Notes: a model not told the origin generated them from the letters alone. 64,000 bases of DNA from Maribacter algarum (ex Lu et al. 2025) (nom. illeg.) (GCA_947495915.1 CANMAW010000003.1:1-64000), one strand, 5' to 3'. Counted from the stretch's first letter, positions 51,583 to 63,665 are shown. A program made the numbers and translations.

Positions 51583-51616
51583 TTCGTATGTAAGGTGTTG
51601 ACTTTATAACCAAAGA

Positions 51617-52468
51617 ATGAAAATTAAACAATCTATTGCCATTTTTGTAACGGCAATTTCAATTACCGGGGCTATTTTCTTCCAATTAGAAAATAGAAAT
51701 TTGAAAGAACAATTAGTTCATATTCAGAAAGAACAATCGACTTTAGCAAATGAATTGAATGATTATGAACAATTGGTTCATATCGATTCAATGTTATTAA
51801 AAGGTGATTACGATACTGCCTTAAATTCTTATAATGAGAGTTTGAAATTCCATGAAGAGAACAAAATGGGCATTCCTGTTCGTATTGCCTTAGCTGAAAA
51901 ACTGTTAAGCTCGAATCAAAATAGTACTCCCATACAAACGGAAATGGAAGAAGAGCTTGATAGTGATGCAGATAATTCAGAACGGTCTGCAGAAGAAATT
52001 AGAAAATTTGACTCTCTCAATTTTACATTAGAAAAAACCAAAGTTCAATTGACCAGATTACGTCGTCAACTAAAAGCTAAGACATTTGGTGAATATTTAA
52101 AATTTAAAAGTAAAAAAGGAAATCAAATGCATTACGTTGGTCAGGTGAAGAATGGCAAAGCCAATGGAATTGGTATTGCATTACTAGATTCTGGTAGCCG
52201 TTACGAAGGCCAATGGAAAAACAATGAAAGACATGGTGAAGGTACTTTTTATTGGGCCGATGGTCAATATTATGTGGGTACTTATGATAGCGACAAACGT
52301 AGTGGTTATGGTACTTATTATTGGCCTAATGGAGAAAAGTATGCAGGTGAATGGAAAGAAGATAAACGTCAAGGAACGGGTAAATTCTTTGGTTCTGATG
52401 GCGATATGGTTACAGCTGGTGAGTGGGAAGATGATGAACTTGTAACTTCCGATAAAAAAGGAAAGTAA
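51617..52468 (+). CDS. MORN-repeat protein with N-terminal anchor and coiled coil
   Basis: The 283-residue protein has a hydrophobic N-terminal segment (IAIFVTAISITGAIFF), a coiled-coil region (residues ~25-160), and about five MORN units near the C terminus: GQVKNGKANGIGIAL, YEGQWKNNERHGEGTF, YVGTYDSDKRSGYGTYYWPNG, YAGEWKEDKRQGTGKF and GEWEDDEL. MORN repeats are beta-hairpin units that bind membranes or proteins. It is the third gene of the MORN/DUF2490 operon, and a terminator follows. Confidence 0.82.
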   Translation: MKIKQSIAIFVTAISITGAIFFQLENRNLKEQLVHIQKEQSTLANELNDYEQLVHIDSMLLKGDYDTALNSYNESLKFHEENKMGIPVRIALAEKLLSSNQNSTPIQTEMEEELDSDADNSERSAEEIRKFDSLNFTLEKTKVQLTRLRRQLKAKTFGEYLKFKSKKGNQMHYVGQVKNGKANGIGIALLDSGSRYEGQWKNNERHGEGTFYWADGQYYVGTYDSDKRSGYGTYYWPNGEKYAGEWKEDKRQGTGKFFGSDGDMVTAGEWEDDELVTSDKKGK

Positions 52469-52528
52469 TTTTTTAGCATTCTGAAGGCTTCGAAAAGTTT
52501 TACTTCCTTTAGATTAGAATAGTATACA

Positions 52529-52557
52529 AAAACCTCATTAAAAATGAGGTTTTTTTG
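52529..52557 (+). terminator. Rho-independent terminator of the MORN operon
   Basis: AAAACCTCAT and ATGAGGTTTT flank a short A-rich loop, followed by a further run of T. Confidence 0.85.
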
Positions 52558-52649
52558 TGTTTAAATATGAGAATCAATTCGTAGTTTTAAATATCATGAA
52601 ATACACTTGTAAACTCCCCTAAACGTTGTATTATATTAAAGTAAAACGT

Positions 52650-53456
52650 ATGCATACATTTGAAAAAGCAACTGCTAACGTAGCAGCATGGAATTTAGAG
52701 GGTTTTCACGGAATACCTGATGAACGCTTAAAAAACCAAGTAGAAGGTTTGGCAATGCTTGATGCAGAGGTAGTAGCCTTGGTTGAAATAAACCCGATTG
52801 AAGCCATCGACAGCATTAAAGCTGGTTTAAAAGAAAAAGGACTCACGTACCACCATCAGCTGTTACCTCAAGCTGACAAATTGCATATCGGAGTGCTATA
52901 CAAGGAAGGGGTAATCGCTTCAAATCCGCGTTTTATTGAAGGTTCTGATTTAGGTGATCCTGGTAAACGTAAAGCGTTTGTACTAGATTTAGTAATTGGA
53001 AAATTTGATTTTACGTTAATTGTCGTTCATTTAAAATCTGGCAGAGCTCTTAGTAATCAACGCACGCGAGATGAACAGGCAAAAGTCATTTATAACTTTA
53101 TTGAACAAGAAAGAGGCCTAAGAGGTAGAGAAGATTACATCGTTACTGGTGATTTTAATATGATTCCTGGTCAAGACATCAGTAATTTTCATCATTTAGG
53201 AGGCGATGATGTTCTTGACTTTTTATCATCATGGGATCTTCAGGAACGATTTTCTCATATATTATCAAAAGGTAGAGCTAACTTATTAGATGGTTTTGCC
53301 ATTACCCGAACCTTTAGCAAAGAATATGTAAGGGGTAGTTTAAGACTTTTTCCCATGCATTGGACTATGGATATTGGCCGTGAAGAATACAAAAAATCAG
53401 TGTCAGATCATTTACCCTTTATAGCAACATTTCGAATTGACAAAAGTAGAGATTAG
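52650..53456 (+). CDS. Endonuclease/exonuclease/phosphatase-family protein
   Basis: The 268-residue protein has the EEP fold: ANVAAWNLEGF near the N terminus, a metal Glu in VVALVEINP, TLIVVHLKSG (His), IVTGDFNMIPG (Asp/Asn) and the terminal SDHLPFIATF (Asp/His). The family includes DNases, sphingomyelinases and phosphatases; the substrate is open. There is no signal peptide. A TTG at 52626 would add 8 residues; I chose ATG 52650, which places the first conserved strand near the N terminus. It is convergent with an EamA transporter. Confidence 0.85.
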   Translation: MHTFEKATANVAAWNLEGFHGIPDERLKNQVEGLAMLDAEVVALVEINPIEAIDSIKAGLKEKGLTYHHQLLPQADKLHIGVLYKEGVIASNPRFIEGSDLGDPGKRKAFVLDLVIGKFDFTLIVVHLKSGRALSNQRTRDEQAKVIYNFIEQERGLRGREDYIVTGDFNMIPGQDISNFHHLGGDDVLDFLSSWDLQERFSHILSKGRANLLDGFAITRTFSKEYVRGSLRLFPMHWTMDIGREEYKKSVSDHLPFIATFRIDKSRD

Positions 53457-53470
53457 GTATAATCTTTAAC

Positions 53471-54370
53471 TTAACTATAAAGAATTAAAAATACCCCGAT
53501 TAAAATTCCAGCTAAAGGCACTAACTTTTTACGTTTATATTGTTCTTTAAAGATGATGCCACCAACCACCACTGCAATCAAAATTTGACTTCTTTTAATG
53601 GCCGACAGTAACATAATTAAAGCATCAGGATCTTGTAATGCTTTAAAATAAAAATAATCAGCAGCTTGTAGAAGTATTCCGACTAGGGGTATGGTCCACC
53701 GAAATTTAAAGGCACTCTTTTTCGAAGATTTTGCCGTTTTTGTAACCAATACAATTATAGCTATGATAATCATAGTATAAGTACAAAACCAAAACTGTAG
53801 GGTAGGAGGGTTCAAATTTAAGCTCTGAATTAAAAACTTATCATAAAGCCCGCTAGAAGCACCTAAGAAGGTAGCACCGATAATGGCATAGATCCACTTA
53901 TTACTTTTAAAATTGATTCCTTCTTTTTTCCCAATTCTAGAATATAAAAACACAGAAAATATGATTAAGAAAAAACCAATCCATTGCCAAATATTTGGCC
54001 GCTCTTGGTAAATAAGTATGGCACCAATAAATGTAAAAAATGGGCCAGCTGAACGAATAGGTGTAACAATTGTAATCGGCAAATGCTTTAAGGCTTGGTA
54101 AGCTAGTACCCATGAAGAAGCCATTATCATTGATTTGATTACTATAAACCCATGCGTCTTTAAGTTAATCTCATTTACAAAAAGATGTACTGCTTTTAAA
54201 TCATCAGGAAAAAATTTTGAACCAAAATAAAGGGGTAACAATAATAAAAAACCAGCGGTTATTGTACCTAATAATACTAAAAAAGCATCATTATTTTGTA
54301 CGGCATGTTTTTTACATAAATTATGTAGTCCTAAAAATAAGGCGGCTAAAAGACCAAGATACATCCACAT
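53471..54370 (-). CDS. EamA/DMT-superfamily transporter
   Basis: The 299-residue protein has about ten transmembrane helices (for example YLGLLAALFLGLHNLCKKHAV, LLGTITAGFLLLLPLYF, ITIVTPIRSAGPFFTFIGAILIYQERPNIWQWIGFFLIIFSVFLY). The second repeat is recognisable near IPLVGILLQAADYFYFKAL and IVVGGIIFKEQYKRKKLVPLAGILIGVFLI. Substrate and direction are unknown. It ends 14 bases from the convergent EEP gene and lies downstream of the HAD-fused protein on the same strand. Confidence 0.85.
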   Translation of the reverse strand: MWMYLGLLAALFLGLHNLCKKHAVQNNDAFLVLLGTITAGFLLLLPLYFGSKFFPDDLKAVHLFVNEINLKTHGFIVIKSMIMASSWVLAYQALKHLPITIVTPIRSAGPFFTFIGAILIYQERPNIWQWIGFFLIIFSVFLYSRIGKKEGINFKSNKWIYAIIGATFLGASSGLYDKFLIQSLNLNPPTLQFWFCTYTMIIIAIIVLVTKTAKSSKKSAFKFRWTIPLVGILLQAADYFYFKALQDPDALIMLLSAIKRSQILIAVVVGGIIFKEQYKRKKLVPLAGILIGVFLILYS

Positions 54371-54460
54371 AGCGCGCGAAGATATTGGTTTTTTTTAAGT
54401 AATAGTATTGCTTCTTTCAATAGAATTCAACGTAATTATAAGTTTATGTTAAACAGCATC

Positions 54461-56533
54461 TTATTTCAAATGCTCATATTTAAATCGGCTTATTTTTTGA
54501 AATATACTTCTTTTGATTGCTCTATTAAATTTTATATAGTAATAAATGGCCCAATTTGGCATGAGATATGCCAGAAAGTATTTCTTTTTCGAATACAAGT
54601 AAGGCTTTATTCGTAAGAGTGCCGGAAACAACATATCGGGACTAAGAATAAAGGTTTTAAGCAACTTTAACTTATCATTGGTATACTTACCAGGAGACAT
54701 TTGCATGCCACTAGTAAAGTTACCTACGTTGGTATAGAAACCTTTTGAAATTTTCATAGCACTGGCCACTTTTCGTTTAGATGCAAAAAGGCCTATTCTC
54801 AGGGCATAATCTGTCATCTGTTTTTGAACCAGAATATCATCGTAACAAACCGAATCAAAGGCCACTAGTAAGTCTTTATAGCATTCAAACATAAACTCTT
54901 GAATCGGACTAATGTGCTCATCATAAACCTTTTTTTCAACATCATGATGATATTCATTGGTATATGATTCCAATTGATTATAGGACAATGTTGACCCGTG
55001 TCCGGCCGATAACAATTGCTCATTCAACTCTGTATTTCCTCTAAGAATATTATCAAAATATGTAGTATAAGGAAAAATGGAAAAGTTTAAGCCCCAACGT
55101 GCTTTATTCTTCTGAATCGCATATATTTCTGTTAGTCCCAAATAGTGCCCGTGCACTTCGACTTTACCTTCAAAATAATCGAAAAGACTTTCTTGCATCG
55201 ACCCTCCCCAGCCAATATCGGCAATATGCATTCCCTCATTATAAAAATCAACATTGAATGAAGCTAAATAAGTGGCAAAGGCTTTTTGTTGAGTTAACCT
55301 TTTTCTATCATAAGCATTTAAAAATATTTTACTTGTTTTGAGTTGTTCATATACCTCTGAATCAAGAAAATTATCAATAACCTTGTGTTCTAAGTCTTCT
55401 AACTGTAATTCATTTATAATTGAACTAATTATTTCTTCGTTAAAGGTGAAATTGCTCAAAAAATGGTTTAAAGATAAATCAGGATATTTCCTTTTTAGAA
55501 AAGTATATTCTTCATTCTCTATTTCTTTCAACGAAACTAACATAGAAGCTTGACGAGATGTTTTTAAATAATGAGATCTAATATTATCCTCTCTTCGTAA
55601 TGAAAAATGCTCTTGATAATAATCAAACATCTTTTTCAAAAACAAGCCTTCACGCGATAAAAAGAAAATATCATTAATACGTTCTTTTTTTAATTGATGG
55701 TATAAGCGCTCAACATACACCATATAAAATAGAATGTAGTCACTATTTGCAGCAGCTTCTTTATTATTGCAATGATTATATAAACACTTTAATACTTTGC
55801 GATAATCTTTGCGGTCAGAGCCTATTAGGTTTTTAAAGGCTGTTTTTAGTTCTTTTTTATTAGAAATGTACAGTGTTTCAAATCCGTGATTTTTGGCATT
55901 CTTTATATCACTAGAATAATTATCGCCAATCATCATAACATTCGAAGGATTCACTTCTAACTCTTGGAGTAAATGTGGATAAAGGGTACCAGAATACTTA
56001 CTTTTTTGAATATCTGCAGATGAGAAAACAGCTTCAATTAAATTATCAATTCCATGAAATTTTAAAATTTCTTCTATAACCTTGTATGAAGTGTAAAAAT
56101 CGGTAACACAGTATATTTGATAATTCTTTGATTTAAGCTCTTTTAGTAAATTAATGGTTTCTGTATTCAAATACTGAACATTTGTTTCAGAACGAATATC
56201 GGCAAGTTCAAAATATGCTTTAAAACGAGAAAGTGTAGTGTTTTTTAGTTCTAAGGTTGAAGTAAGTCGATTGTATACCTCAGTGATCAATTCATTGTAA
56301 TCGATCTCCCAGTATTTTTTTTCTTGTTTTTTTGCCAAAAACTCTGAAGAATCTTTTCTAATAAAATATAGTTGATCGACTTTTAGTTTTAAACCCAACT
56401 CTCTTATAAGAAGCTTCGACCAAATGCGCAAAACTTGGTTCGGGTGAACAGTTCTATGAACTATTGTATCAAAAAAATCTACAAAAACAGTATTAATGGC
56501 TGAATTGCCAGTAATTGAATTCAAATACCTCAT
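54461..56533 (-). CDS. HAD-domain protein with large C-terminal region of the polysaccharide-locus type
   Basis: The 690-residue protein starts with a HAD-like domain (~residues 10-250). Motif I is VDFFDTIV, where the second position after the nucleophile Asp is Phe rather than the Asp acid/base of phosphatases. YQIYCVTDFYTSYKVIEEIL (motif II) and NVMMIGDNYSSDIKNAKNHGF (motif IV) follow. The rest has FLSREGLFL, YLKTSRQASM, HIADIGWGGSMQESL and a basic C terminus. HAD proteins with this SREG/GWGG tail occur in flavobacterial capsule loci, so a sugar-phosphate or lipid-linked glycan step is possible. The function is not established. Confidence 0.7.
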   Translation of the reverse strand: MRYLNSITGNSAINTVFVDFFDTIVHRTVHPNQVLRIWSKLLIRELGLKLKVDQLYFIRKDSSEFLAKKQEKKYWEIDYNELITEVYNRLTSTLELKNTTLSRFKAYFELADIRSETNVQYLNTETINLLKELKSKNYQIYCVTDFYTSYKVIEEILKFHGIDNLIEAVFSSADIQKSKYSGTLYPHLLQELEVNPSNVMMIGDNYSSDIKNAKNHGFETLYISNKKELKTAFKNLIGSDRKDYRKVLKCLYNHCNNKEAAANSDYILFYMVYVERLYHQLKKERINDIFFLSREGLFLKKMFDYYQEHFSLRREDNIRSHYLKTSRQASMLVSLKEIENEEYTFLKRKYPDLSLNHFLSNFTFNEEIISSIINELQLEDLEHKVIDNFLDSEVYEQLKTSKIFLNAYDRKRLTQQKAFATYLASFNVDFYNEGMHIADIGWGGSMQESLFDYFEGKVEVHGHYLGLTEIYAIQKNKARWGLNFSIFPYTTYFDNILRGNTELNEQLLSAGHGSTLSYNQLESYTNEYHHDVEKKVYDEHISPIQEFMFECYKDLLVAFDSVCYDDILVQKQMTDYALRIGLFASKRKVASAMKISKGFYTNVGNFTSGMQMSPGKYTNDKLKLLKTFILSPDMLFPALLRIKPYLYSKKKYFLAYLMPNWAIYYYIKFNRAIKRSIFQKISRFKYEHLK

Positions 56534-56845
56534 TCCTAAAATAATTATTGCTAAAAAATAGGGGGGAAATAAGAGAACAAACGTTCTGTTTTATGAATTT
56601 AGAATATTAACTGATAAATTGTATTTGATTATCGGTAACAAACTAAAAAGTTAGATAAATGAACTTAATACAGCGTTCAACATACCTCTACACATATGAA
56701 TCATCAAATTGCATTACTATTCAAGGTACCGGCAGTTGCGTGATTATTTGACCGTAATTAGCGGTACACCTGCCCACTTGTGATTACATAAGAAATGTCT
56801 ATAACAAATCTTAAATGCTAAAAAGTATCAGTTTTATGATTGCAC
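56534..56845. other. Gene-free stretch
   Basis: These 312 bases between the HAD gene and kdgK hold no frame above about 30 codons that looks protein-like, no repeat and no clear terminator. They may contain the promoter of the HAD gene. Confidence 0.5.
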
Positions 56846-57850
56846 CTATCGAATTAACCTGCCAGTAATATTTCCTCCTAAGATATTAGTGACTTCATTT
56901 ACTGTTGCCAAATTTACGTCACCTTCATAAGTATGTTTAAGAGCACAAGCGGCACTAGCAAATTCCATAGCCTTATAATCATCGAAGTTTTGTAAGCCAT
57001 ATATTAAACCAGCAGCGAAAGCATCACCTGTTCCAATTCGATCTACAATATGAGTGATATCAAGATCTTCCGTTTCACGAAAATCGGTACCATTCCACAT
57101 TCGAGCTCTTATTTTATGCCATGAAGAGTTTAATGATGTTCTAATTTTGTCAAAGACCTTTTCTATGGTTGGAAACGTGATCATTAATTGTTTACTGGCT
57201 TCAATAAATTCATCATTACTATACCCGTAATTGGTACCCAATGCTTCATTAATTTCATTAACGCCGCCAATAAATATAGTTGATAAATGAAGGAGTTCAT
57301 TTAATGCTTCCTTAGGATTTTGATCATATTTCCATAATCCACTTCTATACGTAGGGTCAGCAGATACAGCAAATCCTTTTTTTCTTGCCAGTTGTAAGCC
57401 ATTTTTGAGCGTATCAAAAGCCCCTTTTGATAGAGCTGGGGTGATTCCCGTCCAATGCATCCAGTCCCCATTTTCTAAAGCACTCTCCCAATTTACACTA
57501 GCAGGTTGAATTTCAGAAAAGGCAGAATGAGAACGGTTATATGAAATCATACTCGGACGTATAACTGCACCTACCTCCAGAAAATAGACCCCTAAAGGTC
57601 TTTTTGACAAACTTATTGATGAAGTATCTACTCCAAATTTACGAATATAAGCCAACGCAGTTTCACCCATGGAGTCTTCTGAAACAGCACTAATATGCTT
57701 GACATCACCACCAAAATTGGAAATAGATATTCCAACATTTAATTCAGTTCCTCCGAAGTAAAATTCAACAATATTAGATTGTATAAACTTTTTGTTTCCG
57801 CGAGGAGAAATACGCAGCAATACCTCTCCAAAAGTAATCACCTGACCCAT
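56846..57850 (-). CDS. kdgK: 2-dehydro-3-deoxygluconokinase (PfkB family)
   Basis: The 334-residue protein is a PfkB-type sugar kinase. It has VITFGEVLLRISPRG at the N terminus, FYFGGTELNVGISISNFGG, NYGYSNDE and the C-terminal catalytic GTGDAFAAGLIYG, whose Asp acts as the base. Its closest resemblance is to KDG kinases, which phosphorylate 2-keto-3-deoxygluconate from uronic-acid degradation (alginate or pectin). The second member of the pathway (KDPG aldolase) is not adjacent, so the assignment rests on sequence type. A related sugar such as 2-keto-3-deoxygalactonate is possible. Confidence 0.82.
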   Translation of the reverse strand: MGQVITFGEVLLRISPRGNKKFIQSNIVEFYFGGTELNVGISISNFGGDVKHISAVSEDSMGETALAYIRKFGVDTSSISLSKRPLGVYFLEVGAVIRPSMISYNRSHSAFSEIQPASVNWESALENGDWMHWTGITPALSKGAFDTLKNGLQLARKKGFAVSADPTYRSGLWKYDQNPKEALNELLHLSTIFIGGVNEINEALGTNYGYSNDEFIEASKQLMITFPTIEKVFDKIRTSLNSSWHKIRARMWNGTDFRETEDLDITHIVDRIGTGDAFAAGLIYGLQNFDDYKAMEFASAACALKHTYEGDVNLATVNEVTNILGGNITGRLIR

Positions 57851-57936
57851 TTTCTAATTTTTGGACTAAATTATTCAATCACATGAAACTATGTATTGTT
57901 AATCACTGAAAATTGATGGAATTACATAAAAAAAGC

Positions 57937-57963
57937 CGCTAATGTTATAATATCCATTTAGCG
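57937..57963 (-). terminator. Terminator of the DUF4494 gene
   Basis: On the minus strand CGCTAAATG pairs with CATTAGCG and is followed by GCTTTTTTT. It lies 30 bases beyond the stop. Confidence 0.7.
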
Positions 57964-57992
57964 ACTCTTTAAAAAATCTTATAGTAGGTCAA

Positions 57993-58553
57993 TTATTCTT
58001 CTTCTGTAGCAAGAATATCAGCCATTTCAAGCTTTTCATTCATTTCAAGGTTTACAGAAACTGAATCTTTTAAAGCATTAAATCTCTCTAATCGATCTAG
58101 TTCATTTTCCTCTCCTGAAAAATAGGGAAATACATCCATTATTGGAGATTCAGCAACAGCAGGTATTGTATATTCTCCCATAGTATCTTTCATCACACTA
58201 ACTGTGTTTTCATAAGCTTCTTTTACATCGTTAGCCTGTATTAACAAATACTGATTTGTTTTGCGTTCTTTACCACTTTCTTCGTCAAACGCAATCAGTG
58301 AAATTTTTGATTTAAACCAACGGTCTGAGTTTTCAAAAGGATGTATTTCTGCATAATTTGCTACTTTAATATTTGTGATTTTAATTTCCTCACTATCACT
58401 TAAATACACTGACATTTCTTCGGTTATTCTTCCTTCAGCTTCCGTATACGAAATAGCATCAACCAAAAAAGGTTCGGTTTTTACTTTTTGTGTACCTGAC
58501 GCCTCATCAAGTTTTCTATACTTTACTTTACATTCATACCACGTTGCACTCAT
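57993..58553 (-). CDS. DUF4494 family protein
   Basis: The 186-residue soluble protein matches DUF4494: MSATWYECKVKYRKLDE, KVKTEPFLVDAISYTEAEGRI, IKITNIKVANYAEIHPFENSDRWFKSKI, NQYLLIQANDVKEAYENTVSVMKDTMGEY and AVAESPIMDVFPYF. The family is widespread in Bacteroidota and has no established function that I know of. No catalytic motif is evident. It stands alone, with its own terminator. Confidence 0.82.
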   Translation of the reverse strand: MSATWYECKVKYRKLDEASGTQKVKTEPFLVDAISYTEAEGRITEEMSVYLSDSEEIKITNIKVANYAEIHPFENSDRWFKSKISLIAFDEESGKERKTNQYLLIQANDVKEAYENTVSVMKDTMGEYTIPAVAESPIMDVFPYFSGEENELDRLERFNALKDSVSVNLEMNEKLEMADILATEEE

Positions 58554-58903
58554 TTCTTTTTTGTTTTAGGGATGCCAAAAATAGTAGTTACCGATTGCTA
58601 TAAATGACAAAAACAAGAATAGATATTCACAAATTGACTCCTTTTTTCCTACTAGTTTTAGTGTCAGTACCTTAGAGCAGATTGTTTTACGTTTTATTGA
58701 TAATACTATCGTTTTGCAACATATTGCGACAGCGACTACTAGTTAAAAAAACATAAACAATCGTAATTGATTTGGTTTAATCTTGTGTTAAAAGCTACAA
58801 TGCTTACCTCATTAGTTGTGTAAATTTGTATGCAATTGTAAAGTTGTTTCCTTCATGGAAATTCAAACATACGCTTGTCTTTTAATTTGTTGCATCGCTT
58901 GTT
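58554..58903. other. Gene-free stretch between divergent genes
   Basis: These 350 bases are A/T-rich. A -7 box lies at 58821-58828; no other feature or protein-like frame was seen. Confidence 0.5.
58821..58828 (+). promoter_or_regulatory. Candidate -7 box for monooxygenase gene
   Basis: TAAATTTG fits TAnnTTTG. It lies 75 bases before the start codon; a suitable -33 element was not found. Confidence 0.4.
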
Positions 58904-59908
58904 ATGACCGCAAAAAAAATTGCCTATTCAATTTTAGATCTCGCCTTGGTTTCAAAAGGTCAAACCCTCAAACAGACCTTTAACAATACCCTTAAGTTGG
59001 CGCAGCATGCAGAAACATTTGGGTATACACGATATTGGTTAGCTGAGCATCACAACTCATCTAATATTGGTAGTAGCGCAACAACTGTATTAATTGGTTA
59101 TGTGGCCGAAGGCACTCACACCATTCGTGTTGGTTCAGGTGGAATTATGCTGCCAAATCATTCTCCGTTGATAGTGGCTGAACAATTTGGGACTTTAGGA
59201 GCATTATATCCTAATCGAATTGATTTAGGATTGGGCAGAGCTCCTGGTACAGATCGTGAAACTGCCTTAGCAATACGGTCAGATTTTATGCAAGCAGCAC
59301 ATTCATTTCCTAATGAATTAGATAAAATTGCCAGGTATTTTTCTAAAGAAAACGCTAATGCAAAAGTACGAGCAACAGTAGCCGAAGGGGTAGAGGTACC
59401 GCTGTACGTTTTGGGTTCAAGTACTGATAGTGCTCATTTAGCTGCTGAAAAAGGTTTACCATATGCTTTTGCAAGCCATTTCGCAACAACTCATTTATCT
59501 GATGCCTTAGCAATATATCATTCAGAATTTCAAAGTGAAGACCCCACAATCACACCATATACCATAGCAGGTATTAATGTAATTATTGCTGATTCTGATG
59601 AAGAAGCTGAACGTTTGTCAACCTCATTAATTCGACTGATTATTAGTTTATTTACCGGTAAACGTGAGTTAGTACAACCACCAACCACTATGACTGCAGC
59701 TTTAAAAGAAGTTATGCAAAATTCGCAGGTTCAACAAATGCTTAAATATTCATTTATAGGAAGTAAAGCTACAGTTAAAACTCAAATTGAAAATTTTCTA
59801 TCTAAAACCAAAGTTGATGAATTAATTGCTGTTACCAATATTTACGACATCAAAGATAGAATACGTTCTTATGAGTTACTTTCAGAAATTATGAAGGAGT
59901 TAAATTAG
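58904..59908 (+). CDS. LLM-class flavin-dependent oxidoreductase
   Basis: The 334-residue protein is a luciferase-like monooxygenase of the single-subunit type that uses reduced FMN: SILDLALVSKGQTL, YWLAEHHNSSNIGSSATTVLIGYVA, IRVGSGGIMLPNHSPLIVAEQFGTL and PNRIDLGLGRAPGTD. The C-terminal half is shorter than in true luciferases. The substrate is unknown. It stands alone, with a beta-propeller lipoprotein convergent downstream. Confidence 0.9.
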   Translation: MTAKKIAYSILDLALVSKGQTLKQTFNNTLKLAQHAETFGYTRYWLAEHHNSSNIGSSATTVLIGYVAEGTHTIRVGSGGIMLPNHSPLIVAEQFGTLGALYPNRIDLGLGRAPGTDRETALAIRSDFMQAAHSFPNELDKIARYFSKENANAKVRATVAEGVEVPLYVLGSSTDSAHLAAEKGLPYAFASHFATTHLSDALAIYHSEFQSEDPTITPYTIAGINVIIADSDEEAERLSTSLIRLIISLFTGKRELVQPPTTMTAALKEVMQNSQVQQMLKYSFIGSKATVKTQIENFLSKTKVDELIAVTNIYDIKDRIRSYELLSEIMKELN

Positions 59909-59927
59909 CAGTACATGCTTGTTGGGT

Positions 59928-61292
59928 TTAAGGTTCAAAAGAAGGTAATTCAACTACGTAAGATTCTACTGATTTACCATCTTCAGTACCGCTCCAATCA
60001 GAACCAAAGAGCACCCTCGTGCCTGTCGGACTTATAACTGCATGCGGCTCGCCCCAATAATCAAATTCATTTTCATCGGCTCTATGATGGCCAATTCTAT
60101 AAACCTTAACGTTGCCCGGTGTTACCTGTGCAATTACCAATTCTTGATCTAATAACCTCTGGCCATCACCTTCAAATCCTATCATTGAAGCCGCTATCCA
60201 TCCCGGATTTTTGTGAGCAACAGCAGATATATGAGTACCTGATTTCGGGTAATCATATCCTAAATCTTCTGAAATTACAGGAAGACATGCTCCTGTATTT
60301 AAGTCATAAGCGATAATATTACCTTGACAACCACCATTCGGGCCAGCATCGAAACTAACGGAAAAATCGGTGTCAGTACCATCTGCCATTTTACCTAAGC
60401 AAGAATGCTCTGGCTTACTTTTATTCAAACGTACTTTGAAATTTCCTTGGGCATCATACGAAGATACATTATGATAAAAGAGTTTTCCACTTGGTGCAGG
60501 CATTACAGCCGTATAGTTCACATCGTCTAAATCTATAGTAACCAATTCTTGGGTTGATAACTTATAAAAATAGGTCTCCTTATTTTCGCATCGAAATCCT
60601 ATTACATCAGAATCCCATGACATCATTTGCACATCATTACCCATACCTATGCTTCCGGTACAGTTTGATATTTCTTTTAAATTAACCAGAATTGTTTTTA
60701 CTCCAGAAGAAACGGTATATTTAATAAAGTCATCGGTCGTAGCATCTAAATAGTACAAAATATCAGGGTCATTAAAATCCCAAAATAACTGTTCTAAATC
60801 ATCAGGTCGAACATCATCTAAATTGCGAATGAATTCATAGCTCATACCATGTAACAATTGATGAACACCGTGGGTTTGATCATACAAAATCATTCTAGTT
60901 TCATCAGCATTCCATGCTTGAATCGTACTATACATAGGTTTAATGACTCCACCACTACCAGCATTAGAAATTCTACGAATAATTGTTCCGAATGAAGGGT
61001 CAACCATCGTTTCTAAATAACCAGGTTTTGCTACATCTTGCATAGGGTGAGGTTCAAGATCATTAGCAATTAGTTCTGTAGCAACATCAACCGATTCGTC
61101 ATTATCAGTTGTAATATCTTCTTCATCAGCGTTGTCATTGTCTGAAGTTTCATCGCCAACCGAATCATCTGTAAAATCTTGATTTTGCTCATCAGAAATA
61201 TCGTCAACAACTAAATTGGCTTGCTCATTACTACATGCATGAAACACACATACAAAACAAAGTAACCAAAAGAAATCTTTTAATTTTCGCAC
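59928..61292 (-). CDS. Lipoprotein with beta-propeller-like body
   Basis: The 454-residue protein has a lipoprotein signal (FVCVFHACSNE, Cys20), a long acidic D/E/T-rich linker (residues ~25-75), and a beta-rich body that resembles a WD/TolB-type propeller: YSTIQAWNADETRMILYDQ, FWDFNDPDILYYLDATTDD, MMSWDSDVIGFRCENKETYFY, APSGKLFYHNVSSYDAQGN and EPHAVISPTGTRVLFGSDWSG. Cysteines in SNCTG, SCLGK, GGCQG and GACLP may form disulfides. It could be a surface glycan- or protein-binding protein; I recognise no specific family. Confidence 0.72.
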   Translation of the reverse strand: MRKLKDFFWLLCFVCVFHACSNEQANLVVDDISDEQNQDFTDDSVGDETSDNDNADEEDITTDNDESVDVATELIANDLEPHPMQDVAKPGYLETMVDPSFGTIIRRISNAGSGGVIKPMYSTIQAWNADETRMILYDQTHGVHQLLHGMSYEFIRNLDDVRPDDLEQLFWDFNDPDILYYLDATTDDFIKYTVSSGVKTILVNLKEISNCTGSIGMGNDVQMMSWDSDVIGFRCENKETYFYKLSTQELVTIDLDDVNYTAVMPAPSGKLFYHNVSSYDAQGNFKVRLNKSKPEHSCLGKMADGTDTDFSVSFDAGPNGGCQGNIIAYDLNTGACLPVISEDLGYDYPKSGTHISAVAHKNPGWIAASMIGFEGDGQRLLDQELVIAQVTPGNVKVYRIGHHRADENEFDYWGEPHAVISPTGTRVLFGSDWSGTEDGKSVESYVVELPSFEP

Positions 61293-61415
61293 AGTATTCG
61301 ATTTAGGGTTATACTGTATACGTAAAAATTAAGGTTGTAGTTGTTTTCTTATGTTTTTTTCGATAAATCGACTCATATAAATTTTAGTTCAATAAAAACT
61401 ATTTAACGTATTTTT

Positions 61416-63503
<2,088 letters not shown>

Positions 63504-63665
63504 CTAGATAAAAATGTGCTGTTTTTTTTGTTAATTCATATTACAAGTTGACAGCGCTTCCTTAATTTTTCTTCATGCGACATTGATTTCATTCCTGTTA
63601 TAAAAAAGTATAATCACTTTTCAAGTATTGCCATTTTTAGTTTTCACCTACTGGGGTTTTTAGTT

